Assembly: GCF_014839835.1 (NCBI RefSeq)
Contig: NC_071633.1
Coordinates: forward strand, 19,707,001 to 19,771,000
From: Dryobates pubescens
Lineage: Eukaryota > Chordata > Aves > Piciformes > Picidae
Reading direction: 5' to 3'
Length of the DNA stretch: 64,000 bases
Shown here: in pieces, positions 15,301 to 25,923 of the stretch
How positions within the stretch are numbered: the stretch's first letter is position 1
How the letters are laid out: every line of letters starts with the position of its first letter
The notes under the pieces: generated by a model
Seen by the model: only the letters and a program-made list of their open reading frames with translations
The model's database searches: none
Told to the model about the DNA's origin: nothing
Program-made: the position numbers and the translations under genes

Positions 15301-16310
15301 AAGCTGCCAGGGAGCGTGGGGGACAAGGCACCGCCGGCTGATGTCGTCGTGAACATCATCGCAGTCCTCAACAACCTGGTGGTGGAGAGCCCCATGGCTG
15401 CCCGAGACATCGTCTACTTCGACGGCCTCAGGAAGCTCTTCTACATCAAGAAGAGAAGGGACAGGTGGGAGCCCTCCGCCTGCCCTGCTGTCCCAGCTCG
15501 CTGCTGTCTCCCCTCCTGTCCCTGGTCCAGCGAGGTGGGAGAGCCACAGGCTCTCTGCCCTCCCAAGCCTTGGGTTCGGGAGCGCAGGTCAGAGTGGGCT
15601 CACGGCCACCCCCCAGTGCTTTGCCACCTCCTTATGGTGCCCCAGCAGAGGGCTGCCTGCTGCTGCAGACACTTTCTTCCCACCTGGGTACTTCTCAGCT
15701 CTCCTGCCACAAACGTTTGCCACCCTGCCCCTTGTGGTGGGCTCCAGCCTTTAGTCTTCAGCCCCCGCTCACCGGCACGAAGTTCTCAGCTCCTCTGGGC
15801 CCCTCTAGGGTGGTATCCTTGGGCTGGCTGAAGGGCTCCATCCCATGCCCAGCGGTACCCAGAGCTCACTGCCTCCTGTCTGTCCCAGCTCTGACCACGA
15901 GAAGTCCTCCAGAGCAGCAGCCAGCCTCCTGGGCAACATGTGGCAGTACACCAAGCTCCACCGGGACTTCAAGATGGTATGTGCCACCCCCTGCCGCTGC
16001 TGGGATGGCTCCCAAAGGAACCAGGGCCAGGGGCTTCACCCCAGGGTGCCACCCCCCTCCCGTGCTGCCAGGGGTGGGACAGGGCTGGGGGTGTCCCCAG
16101 AGGATCATCCCAGGGGTGACGCCTGCAGCAGTGGGGTGGGGGCAGTGTGGCCATGGGTGCCAGAGCAGAGGGCATTTGTGTGGCATTCCCAGCACCCTGT
16201 GAGGCATGGGCAGGGTGTCCTGGCAGGAGTGCCAGCGCTGGTGCCCCCCCTGATGGGTGTCTGTCTCCTTGCAGAAGGGCTACCGGAAGGAGGACTTCCT
16301 CGGCCTGTGA
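9365..16310 (+). CDS. PKP3: Plakophilin 3, complete
   Basis: Armadillo-repeat protein of desmosomal plaques that links desmoplakin, plakoglobin and cadherin tails; it also occurs in the nucleus and cytoplasm. Thirteen coding exons join in phase: 9365-9590, 10597-10673, 10872-11599, 12037-12160, 12316-12520, 12757-12931, 13201-13318, 13589-13756, 14125-14310, 14719-14872, 15272-15464, 15889-15976 and 16275-16310 (TGA). The product is 825 aa (human 797). The N-terminus (FLLSALQPEAGVCSLALPSD) matches human PKP3. The head domain is residues 1 to about 340, with the large serine-rich exon 3 ending near SHQSGG. The armadillo region follows from GFDDIDLPSAVKYL to about residue 790 (for example VQRHATGAMRNLIYDN). 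The C-terminus is KGYRKEDFLGL. I see no break or missing block. A CR1 fragment lies in intron 9. Confidence 0.97.
13848..13882 (+). repeat. Short tandem repeat in PKP3 intron 8
   Basis: About two to three copies of a 17-bp unit, GGGGTGGAGGTGATGCT. This is intronic sequence between exons 8 and 9, with no sign of function. Confidence 0.7.
14395..14535 (+). mobile_element. CR1 LINE 3' tail in PKP3 intron 9
   Basis: The typical CR1 terminal part is visible: GATTCTATGGTCCTGCTCTG, then GGACTTGATGATCTTCGAAG and GGTCCTTTCCAGCCCCTAAC, followed by a decayed microsatellite-like tail (CTCTGATCCTGGGATCC). It is in the same sense as PKP3 and severely 5'-truncated. Confidence 0.85.
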
Positions 16311-16755
16311 GGACCCCCCCAGCAGCCAGACTCTCCTCGCTGGGATGTGCCCTGGGGAGGCTGCTCACTGCCAGACCTCTGCTCTCTAGCATAGTCCCCA
16401 CCGTGCCCCTCAGGCCTCCCCCTCCGCTGGGACCCCTCCCCCGGGCAGGGGACACTCACCCTTAAAGCCAACAACTGCTCCTGGCCCCACCGGGACCCTG
16501 CTCCTGGGGAGCTGCAGGGCACTGGGGGCACTCCTGCAACGCAAGGCTGGTGGGGAGGGGGCTTCTGGGGGCAGCCAGCTCAGCTCCCCACATCATGCCA
16601 TGCTGGGGGCTGGTGCCACCGTGCTGGTGTGGGGTGCACTGGGGGTTACACACTCTGCCCTGGCTGGGCACGGGGCTTTGCATGTCTTGGAGGGGTCCTG
16701 GGGGTCTGAGGGGGCTTCCCAGTGTTTTATGGGAGTGTAAGGAGCTGGGAAGCAG

Positions 16756-16834
16756 GGACGGGGTGAGGAGTGCCCCCTCTGCCCAGGGACGGGGTGAGGA
16801 GTGCCCCCTCTGCCCAGGGACGGGGTGAGGAGTG
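16756..16834 (+). repeat. Tandem repeat in the PKP3 3' UTR, about 31 bp x 2.7
   Basis: Units containing GGGACGGGGTGAGGAGTG followed by CCCCCTCTGCCCA, nearly identical, within the predicted PKP3 3' UTR (16311 to about 17470). Confidence 0.85.
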
Positions 16835-17449
16835 TGATTGGAGAGCCTCATGCCCTCACCCCAAGTAGCCAGGGGACCCCCAAGCAGCTAGGGGACCCCC
16901 AAGCCACAGTGTCCTCATCCTTACACCAAGACAGGATGTCCCAGTGCACCACTGCCACTCCCAGCCCCATGCTCTGCACAGCACCAGGCCAGCTGGTGCT
17001 GGGTAAGCAGGATTTGGGCAGGGCTGGCAGCTGCTGTTGGCTGGGCAGCGTCTCCCTGCAGGGTGGGGAGATGCCCTTGGTGCCCTTGCTGCCAGACGTG
17101 GCTGGTGCAGGCAGGGCAGCAGGTCCAAAGCTCTTCCTGCTGCCATGGCAGCTGGGCTGGGACATGGGGGGGAGCTGGGGGGGACTGGGGGGGGGCTTTG
17201 GTCTGCTGGTGGGTTTGGGGCTTGGGGGGGAGATGCTGTGCTTGGGGGGCATCGTGCAGCCCACCTGGGAAATGGGGTAGAGTAGGTAGAAGGGAGGGGA
17301 GGGGACAGCGGGTGGCACTGCCAGGAGGGGCCACATCCAGGGCTGGTGCGGACCCCTGGGTGTGCTGGTGCCTGATGTGGTCTGGGGTCTCACAGCGTTT
17401 GTCCCCCCAGCTCTCAGGGTACAACCTGCCTGCCCCTCTGTGTCCCTGA

Positions 17450-17455
17450 AATAAA
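17450..17455 (+). terminator. PKP3: Poly(A) signal of PKP3
   Basis: AATAAA (CTGAAATAAAGG) about 1.1 kb after the PKP3 stop, followed by a GT-rich stretch suited to a downstream element. The opposing SIGIRR signal is about 230 bp away. Confidence 0.75.
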
Positions 17456-17680
17456 GGCCTGGAACGGTGCCTGCTTGTCTCCCTGCTGGCACCCGGGAGG
17501 AGAGGGGCACCCAGCCCGCCCTGCAGTGCCACCCTGCTTGCTGTGCCTGGGCACTGCTCTGAGTCACCCTGGTGGAGATGTTGGTATGAGAATGGGAGGG
17601 ATACTGCCTGTGGTGAGGGGAGACCACCAGTGGCCCCCCAGTCCCCGCAGATGGACAACACCAGCTTGGTGCAGCAGTGT

Positions 17681-17686
17681 TTTATT
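17681..17686 (-). terminator. SIGIRR: Poly(A) signal of SIGIRR
   Basis: The minus strand reads GGCAATAAAACACTG, giving AATAAA 382 bp past the SIGIRR stop. The PKP3 and SIGIRR transcripts would therefore end tail to tail with roughly 0.2 kb between cleavage sites. Confidence 0.75.
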
Positions 17687-18067
17687 GCCTTCCATGGGAG
17701 GGAAGGTGCCACAGCTGCTCCCCCTGGGCATTGCCCAGCTGCTGAGCCAGTGGCACCAGGGCAGGCTGCTGCCTGCAGAGCCCCTGCCAATGCTTGTCCA
17801 TGGTGCAGGACAAAGGTCCCTTGGGCCCACAGGGAGGGCGAAGGCTCAGCACCCCAGGGTGCCCAGGCTCAGCACCCCAGGGTGCCAGGCTCTGCAGGCA
17901 GGTCCTGGTTTCCTACCGTGGAGCCTCCTGCCAGGAGCCAGCTTCTGTCCTTCCCCTCCAGGGTTTGCCTTGGGTCCCACCGTGACGCTCAGGCTCCTCT
18001 GACCACGACCCGGGTCCGTATGGCCCTGGGGGGAGGGGACGCTGCCTGTGCCAGCCCAAGGCTCTGC

Positions 18068-20832
18068 TCAGAGGTCATCCTCTGTCACCAGGCAGTAGAA
18101 GTCGGTGCGGGCACCGTAGTTGCGTGACCCCAGGTCCGAGACGTCAAGCTCCGGTCTGTGGCCGCCCCTCAGCTGCGCCTCCTCTGTCCCGCCGGCAGCG
18201 GCCACCGCGGGAGCTCCGGGGCCGCCGATGCGGGGAGCGGGGGGGCTTCTGAAGATGCCCCCTCGGAGGCCTGAAAGGAGCAGGGAAAGGGTTTGAGGGA
18301 GTGAGGAAGGGGCTAAACGCAGCCTGTCTGCCCTGGCAGGGGGAAGCAAAGCCCAAGGGTGACCACCAGTGCACATCTGGTCCCCCCCAGGAGAAGCAGC
18401 AGGTGACAAGGACCTGTACCGAGGTCCCCATCGGGGTGGAGGTCTCCACCACTGTCCAGGTAGCTGCTGTGCAGGATCAGCATGGGGTCCTTGTCCTCCT
18501 GCAGCTGGGTCTGCGGGTCCCCCACGGTCCCCTGGAAGGACACCTTGCGGGGCAGGGCCAGGCACAGCTCTTTCCAGAAGTCCGAGGAGGGGGTCTGCAT
18601 GCGGCAAGGAGAAGATGAGCCAGGGTGGGACCACTATGGAGCCCAGCTCAGGTCTGGGGCAGGCTTTGTGGGGCTCAGCTCCCTCCTGCCGGCTCTGGGA
18701 GCTGAGCCAAGGCATGGGCTGTGCCGCTGGCGTGGCAGCGTGCCTGTGCCAGCAGAAACCGGCCCGACCTGCTCCCCCGGGCTCCTGCTCCTCAGGGCGC
18801 CGGCTCCCAGCCCGGCCCCAACACGGCCGGAGCCGCCACGGGGCAAAGCTGCACCCTCGGAGCTGAGGCTTCATCCTGGCACCGCAGCCCAGGGAGAGCC
18901 TGGAGGGCCATGGGGTTCCTGGTGGCACACGTTTGAGGAGCGGGCGCCCAGCTCTAGGGCTGTTTTAGTTGGGTTTTTAAGCTGCCTCTAAAGGATAAGT
19001 GCCCCCGGCCTGCTCTGCAGGAGCTCTGGAGCACAGGAGCAGCCCCAGCGCGTCTCGGGGAGGCTGGCACAGAATGGGGCACTGGGGAGGGAGGTGGCCA
19101 AGGTGCTGGGCAGCTCTCACCATGGAGCCAGCTCTCCACAGCAGCAGGGTCACCGAGCCCCGGTGCTGCTTCAGCAGGCTGATGGCAGGGTGGCTGATCT
19201 CTCGGTACTGGCTCTCGAAGACGATGAAGATTGGTTTCTTGGAAAGCTCCAGCAGCCTCCAGAGCCCTTCCCTGCGAGACAGACGTGTGGCAGGGACGGG
19301 AAGACCTTGCCAGCACCTCGGGGGAGGCTGGAGCTGCTCCTACCTGAAGCTGCTGTTGCACCAGTCCTGCTCCAGGTACGCCACGGACAGGACCACGATC
19401 AGGCGCCGGCAGCGGCTGACGTTCATGATGAGGTCGGCCGAGGGCTCTGCGGGCAGAGCGGTTCAGAGCCCCCGGGTGCCGATGCCACCCCTCTGCCCGA
19501 CCCCCCGCGGCTCTGGTACCCACCCGAGTTGGGCAGGATGGTTTGCTCGTCCAGGAAGAGCTTATAGCCGTAGCGGTTCTCCAGCTGCGGCTTCACGATG
19601 AAGTTGACAAACTTCCTGTCGTCGGGGCTGGGGGCGTGCGAGACGTAGGCATCGTACAGCTTCCCGTCTGGGGGCGGCCGTGGGGACAGGGTTGTGGTGC
19701 TGGGGAGAGCTCTGCCCGCGGGCCAGCCCCTGGCCCCGGGGAGGCTTCCCCCGAGCTGAGCGCCAGCCCTGTGCCCGTCCCCGGCAGCTCACCGTTGATC
19801 TCCAGCTCGCCGTAGCGGTTCCGGTACCAGAGGAGCGCACTCAGGCGGCACCGGACGTAGAGCACAGCCAGAAGCACCAGGAGTGCCAGCACCAGGAGGG
19901 CTGCCAGCACTGCGGGCACGTGCCCTGCCACCTCTGCAAGGACAGGGAGGGCACCGTGAGTGCGGCTGAGGGCTCAGCGCCTGACGTGCACCTTGTGCAC
20001 TGCCCTGGCAGAGGCAGCGATGCCCCAACGCCCACTTTGGTGATGCCCACGGGGCTGCTGCTCCTGTCCTAGCCAGTGGGCCCTCCTCGGAGGTGTCCCC
20101 TCTCTGTGCCCAGCACCTCCCTACCCGCTCGCCGCAGGGTGAAGGTGGCAGTGGCATTGCTGACCCAGCAGGCGAAGACCCCGAAGTCGGCATCGTGAGT
20201 GAGGTTGAGCTGCAGGACGCTGCTGAGGAGCTGCTCAGAGCTGTTTTGTGCCAGCCTGGGGGAAGAGGAGGCCACGGTGGGCTGGGCCATGAGGTGGCCC
20301 ACCCTGACTGACAGACAGACAGACAGACATACCCCGGGTGGCTCCTTACCAGGTGGTGTCCTGCCTGCTCTCGTTGCCCAGCCACTGCCCGTCCTTGCTC
20401 CAGGCTGGGGCAGGCTGGCAGCGCTGGGCAGCTGCCCAGCCCACAGTGCAGTTCAGCTCAACCTGGCTCCCCAGGGCCAGGTCCAGCGTCTCGTTGGCAG
20501 CTGGGACCAGGATTTTGGGGGGCACGCTGCAGAGGTCTGGGAGCACAGTGAGAAGGGGGTTTCAGAGGGGGGAGCTGGTCTGGCTCCCTGCTGGGTCAGT
20601 GACTGTGGTGGCCGTGCCAGCTTCCCTGGAAAACCGAGCTGTGCCCCGGGGGTCCGGCAGGAGTGGTGCCTGCAGCACCTTTGCAGCAGGCTGAGCTGCT
20701 TCCTAGGGCTGGGATGGACCCTGGCCTGCCCTTACAAGGCCCAGCTGCAGCAGGGACCTGCCCCCCTGCCAGCGAGGGTCCCTTCCTAGCCAGAGAGGGG
20801 CGGAGGTGTAGGTTCTGGAGCCTACCTGCCAT
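18068..20832 (-). CDS. SIGIRR: Single Ig IL-1-related receptor (TIR8), complete
   Basis: Type I membrane protein that damps IL-1 receptor and Toll-like receptor signalling. Nine coding exons, minus strand: 20832-20826 (MA plus one base), 20536-20350, 20255-20125, 19933-19793, 19667-19524, 19446-19344, 19271-19121, 18594-18420 and 18270-18068 (TGA). They join in phase to 413 aa (human 410). Visible parts: one Ig domain (residues about 3-108) with several N-glycosylation sequons (NET, NCT, NES, NSS, NLT, NAT), a transmembrane helix ([19 protein letters not shown]), and a TIR domain with box 1 YDAYVSHA, box 2 [14 protein letters not shown] and box 3 SSDFWKEL. The two residues that differ from signalling receptors in mammalian SIGIRR appear kept here: Cys in [10 protein letters not shown] and Leu in LALPRKV. 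The tail ends [19 protein letters not shown], nearly as in human. The ATG is in a strong context (GCCATGG). Confidence 0.97.
20312..20331. repeat. GACA microsatellite in SIGIRR intron 2
   Basis: About five GACA units between the Ig-domain exons, a simple short tandem repeat. Confidence 0.85.
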
Positions 20833-23800
20833 GGCGTGCCCGGGCGAGCGGTGGGGGAGCTGCTGGCAGCACTGCAGGGCAGCCCTGGCAGCAGGGCCCC
20901 CAGGAGCGGTGTCTTCCGGGGGACAAAGTCCAGCTGCAGCTGCGGCAGGGCAGGCTGGGCTGGAACAGGTCAGAGATGGCTCCAGGAGTGTGGGCTGCTC
21001 CAGGCTGGGCCAGAACAGGGAGCACACCAGGAGCCTGCATTGCCTCCCACAGAGGCTGGGGGCAGGGGGTGGCAGGTGCCAAGGCCGTGGCCTGCCCGTG
21101 GCTTAGTGGGCAGCATCTCAGCTGCCCTCCCTGCACAGCACTGCCTTGCTGCCTGTTGTGCCCAGGAGCTGGCAGGGAGATGGTTGATGACCAAGTGGTG
21201 GCTGCAGGACACAGCAGAGGCCAGCCAGGGGCAATGAGCTGTGGTGGTAGCTCAGCCATGGGGTCTGCAGCACCTCCCCAGTGCCCCTGGCCGTGGTTAG
21301 GGGGCTCAGGAGGGACCCCTTGGTGCTGCCACCACCCTGCCTTGCCTGCAGGGCTGCCTCCAGCCCGACCTGCCTGATGAAACTGCTCATTAGCCAGGGG
21401 TGGTTTATTTATAGCAATGCATCTAGGTGCTGGCTTCTGCAGGGGCAGCTCTCTGGGTGCTGGCTGCAAAGCAGTGTGACTGTGAACAGCCAGCAGAACG
21501 CTGGGGCCAGGAGGGATAACAATCTCTCTCAGGTGCCTCTTTCCCCAGAGCTTGCTTGCTCTTAGCTGCAGGCTGGTGTTGGGTAGGAGCAGGGCTGTGG
21601 AGGCTGGGCTGGTCCCTGCGCAGGCCATGTCTCTGCCAGTGTGATCTGGGCAGGGGTCTGTGGGCAGCCCTGCCTTCAGCAGCTTCCTTTTGGCACAGCT
21701 GCCCTAGAGCCAGGTGTGGGGTGAAGCCATGGCCCAGGGTATGTGGGGGACAGTTACAAGGTGTACAGCTTGGGCAGCTGCATTTGGCTTCTCCATGACT
21801 CAGAGGGACAAGCAAGGGCTGGAGAAGCCAGCCCTGCTCAGGAGGTCACTCACACAGAGCCTCACCCTGGTGTGCAGAACCCAGGGAGCCCCAGGAAGCT
21901 GCAGCCTGGTCAGAGAGCTTAAGCAGGCCCTGGGCACCTCCCTAGCCCCATGAGGCCCCTCTGCTCTGGGGCATGAAATGACAACGGATGCCCAAAGCCT
22001 GGGTGGGTGCCAGGGCTGCTGCCTGTGAGGGAGCAGCAGAGGAGGCTGGGCAGCTGCATGCTCCTGGTTCCTGCATCTTGGGGTTTGGGACACCCGGGGT
22101 TTGTGGTGTCCCAAGTGTGGCAGAGAACACTGCAGGGTGGCAGCGAGGGTTGGGCTGTGCCATTCCCTGGAGCATGGCCACAGGGCAAGCAAGGCAAGGA
22201 GGGAGGCTGCAGGGCTGTGAGAGCTGAAGGAGAATGTGGAGCCAGGGGAGCAGCAGGGCTGGTGGGGACAGGGAAGACCCTGAAGAGCCTGGCCCAGACC
22301 CTGCTGAACCCGGCTGGGAGGGCAGCGACGTGGAAAGGGGAGGAAGGAGAGTGGCATTTACCTGCGGAGCTTCCCGGTGCCCTGGCTGCAGGCTCCCTGC
22401 CAGCCACCTCCCTCGAGTGCTGCTCCAGACGGCTGCACCTCCCAGCTCACTGCTTGGCCTTTCTCCTTTTTTTGGGGTCTTTTTAATAATGTATTTACTG
22501 TCCTCCCTCCCCTGCCCAGCCCCTGCCCTTCACCACCCCAATCACCGAGCGCCAGGCCTGCAGGAGGGGTTGGCTGTCCCTCCCCCCTGCTGCTCCACCT
22601 CCATCTCCACCTGAACCGGTGGAAGGAAAAAAAACCAACCCACAACAAACCCAACTCTGGCTCTTGGGGAGGGGAAAACAAAGAAAGGGGGAAAAGAGAA
22701 AAAAGGGAGGGGGGAAGCAACCCACCCACCCTGCCAGGTGCGTACAGGTTGCACAAGGAGGAAACCTGCCCCGCGCCCCCTGGCTAGCAAAGCCCACGGA
22801 GGTGTCCAGACAAGATGAAACCTGCAGCCAGAGCCCTCCCCACCGGTATTACCGGCTCGCCGGGCCCCGGGGACGCCCGGGGGCTCCTCTGGAGGGAGCC
22901 TGAGGGACTTGGGGGCGTCTGCTCAGCGCGGCGCTGCGGGGAGAGCTCCTCTGGGACCGTGGTTAGCTGAGCACCAGCAGACAGCGCTGCCAGGCTTTGC
23001 TCAGGTGAGTCACTGGCGGAGCGAGGTGGGGGGAGGCTGGGCAGCCATGGCCGTGGGCATCTGGGGGTCTGCCGTTGGTTTCCTTCCCCTCCGTGATTTT
23101 AAAAGCCTCTTTGCCAGTTGAAGGTGGTGCCATGGGGTGGTTCCTCCAGCCGGTGGCGGCTGCAGGGAGCTGGGTCTAGCTGCGGCCACCGGCGGGCAGA
23201 TGCAGATCGCTGTCAATAATTACCAAGGAGGTGATTAGGTCCCCGGCGAGCCCCAGGCAGAGGCTGCGTTCCCAGCGGCGGCAGCGCCTGCGCCGCAGCC
23301 AACCTGGGCTGGTGTTAAGGCAACTGACCTGACCCCAGCCCCTGAGCAGGGAAAACACTGCCAGGCACACGGCTTAGGGCCAGAAAGTGCTGACAAGAAG
23401 CTGCTTTCCTCTTGCTCTGGCAGGATTAGAGGCTTGGGGGTGGTGTGGAGGTCCCGGTACCTTCACCGGGTGGCTTCCACACCCTGCACCGAGCCTGGGG
23501 TGGGTGAACGGCAGCCCGGGGAGGGTCCTTCAGCCTTCCACAGTCCCTAACTCTGAAAAAAGAAAACTGCTCAAACGTCCCCTTTGCAAAGGAGGAGCAG
23601 CAGGGCTGCGGGGCTGAGCACTGCCGTGCGCTGCTGCCGCCGGGACCGGCAGCGGCCCTGCCGCTCCCCTCCGCCAGCAACCGGCACCGGCTCCCTTCCA
23701 ACTCTCTGTTTATTGTCATTTGTTTAGCGACCGCCTCTCGCCGTCCGCCGCCCCCACCACGGCAACCGGCCGAAAGTCGAGGCTACCCCTCGGGGGGCGC

Positions 23801-24582
23801 CGGGGGCTGGGTGAGGGCGGCTGAGCGCGGCCCCGGCGGCTGAGCGCGGCCCCGGCAGCTGAGCGCGGCCCCGGCCCTGAGAGCAGCGCTCAGGCGAGGG
23901 AGCAAATGGCCTGGTCTGGCCTGCAGGCGGCGCTCGGCAGCGCAGCTCTGCCCTCTCCGCGCCGGCTGTCGCGGTCCGTGCGGGTGCAGCGCAGGGGCTG
24001 CCTGCGTGGTGCAACAAGGGCGGCGAGCAGGGCAGGGGTCTCCCGCTGGTGTGGGCGCTGGTGGAGGGTCTGCACACCTGCACAGGGGGATGGCTGCAGC
24101 ACAGAACAAGAGAGCTCAGCCCTGAGGAGAGACTTCGTCCCGACCTGCGCTGCTCCTGATGGCTTGCCCGGGGGCTGACCCCCGAGTTCTGCACATAAAC
24201 CCCTCCTGAACGCAGGGCTGTGGAGGTAGGGGTGGACTCAGCCAGTCTGGAGGGTGTGAGGAGGTGGGGGTGCCTGAAGCTGGCAGGGCTGGGGTTCAGG
24301 CTAGCAGCAGGTCACCCTTGCCAGCCCTGGTTCTCAGGGGGCTGTTTCCCACTGTGTGGCCAGCGGGGGTGTCCCCCAGCCAGCACCCACACTTGCCCTA
24401 GCTCCAGGCTACACACAGCTGGTTCAGTCCCAGCCACCTTTGATTGCCCATGGTAGAAGGAAGAGAGGCTTGCAGGGGGCATCCCTTTGGGTGATGTGGG
24501 GGCAGGAGTGGCATGGGTGTGGCATGGGTGTGCCTGGGCAGCAGCTGCAGTTCTGGCCACTGGTGTCTGCATGGCTGCTGTG
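20833..24582. other. SIGIRR 5' flank and spacer towards the ANO9 3' end
   Basis: I recognise no protein here. SIGIRR and ANO9 point the same way, so this holds the SIGIRR promoter and any 5' UTR exons. CpG-rich patches at about 22840-22990 and 23620-23960 are the likeliest promoter candidates. The second holds three copies of a GGCTGAGCGCGGCCCCGGC-like unit (about 23818-23878). An A-rich tract lies at about 22622-22705. A minus-strand AATAAA at about 23706 is a second possible ANO9 poly(A) signal. Confidence 0.5.
23818..23878. repeat. CpG-rich tandem repeat, about 19 bp x 3
   Basis: Three near-identical copies of GCTGAGCGCGGCCCCGGC in tandem inside a CpG-rich patch upstream of SIGIRR. The repeated CGCGG and CCCCGG blocks could bind GC-box factors, but this is inference. 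Confidence 0.8.
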
Positions 24583-24588
24583 TTTATT
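24583..24588 (-). terminator. ANO9: Candidate ANO9 poly(A) signal
   Basis: The minus strand reads GGGTAAATAAACAC, with AATAAA about 1.3 kb past the predicted ANO9 stop at 25924. It is the first canonical signal I see on that strand after the stop. A second lies near 23706. Confidence 0.45.
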
Positions 24589-25923
24589 TACCCATCTCAC
24601 TCGGGATCCTCGGGCCAGGCACGGCTCTCGGGGTGCTCAGGGCAGACAGAGCAAAACACAGGCAGCCTAATGCCAGCGTTTCCCAGTGCCCATGGACAGA
24701 GCAGGCTGGAGCTGCAGCCACGTGGTGGCCATGCTGAGGCTGTGCCGTGGGGCAGGGGGAAGGACTCAGAGGGGCCAGAGCAGGGAGGTCACGGAAGGCA
24801 GGGCAGAGAGAAGGCAAAGTGCAAAAGAAGAGCTGGAGAGGGGAGCTGGAGCGAGGTGCCTGGCAGCGTGCTGATGCCAGCAGCATGTTGGGGCAGGGGC
24901 TGGCTGGGTGCTCACACAGCACCAGCTGGAGGCTGCACCGTGGTTCATCCCTGGTGCCAAAGCTCTTCCCTGGTGCGCAGCTTCCTTCCTCCTCATGGCC
25001 ATGCAAGCTGGAAAGGATCCTCCTGCTGTGAAGCCACCGATCGCTTCCCAGCTGAAGTCCAAGCCCAGTCACAGCTGGGACATGTGGCTTGTCTCCGTGG
25101 GCACTGCCAGGGTGGTTCCTCTCATGTCCATGGCACTGCCAGGCTGGGGACAGGGGCTCAGATCCGTGGTTCTCCGTGCAGAGCAGCGGCTACACCTCAG
25201 TGGAGTACTCCATCATGCTGGGGGAGAAAGGAGATGGGGCTGGTGGGAGGGAACTGGCTGGACTGGGAGGTGTGGGAACGCTGAGGGTGGGAACAGGGCC
25301 TCATGCCAGGAATAAATGGAGAGAAAGAAAATGAGACAGTGTGTGGAAAATCCCTGCCTGGGGGCAGTCAGAGCCTGCAGGCTGCATGGGGGCAGTGTGG
25401 TCACTCCCTGCTGCTCACACCTGGGTTGTGGGTGGCAGCTGGGACAGGGTGATGGTGAGAAGGGGCAGGCTGAGCCCTGCTCCAAAGCTGGGGCCCGTGA
25501 AGGCCAGCAGGGGGGCCCAGCCTGTGGCTTTCAGCCGTGCTGCTTCTGTGCCCAGCTGAAACACTTTGGCTCTGTTTTAAAGCAAAATTTAAATGTTGTG
25601 CAAAATCGCTCCTGGAGTTAACCTGGAGCTTCTCTTTCTGTCAAGGAAGAGCCAAGGCCAAGCAGAGCCTTCCCCTGGGGAGCACCAGTGGTGAATGGCC
25701 TCAGGTGGGACTTGTTTCACCAGCTTGGAGTGGTTAAAAGCCACCTGGGGCCGTGGGTGTGGGAGCAGGCAGGGGGAGATGGATCCTTGGCCTGGTGCAG
25801 CTCCTCTCGGGCAGAGCATTTCCTGCTGAGATGCTGGAGGCTGGGGGAGAAGCTGCCCTGGGGGCAGAAGGGTAGGGTTCCCCCTGCCCCATGACCGTGG
25901 TGGTGTCAGCCTGGCCATGGGGC

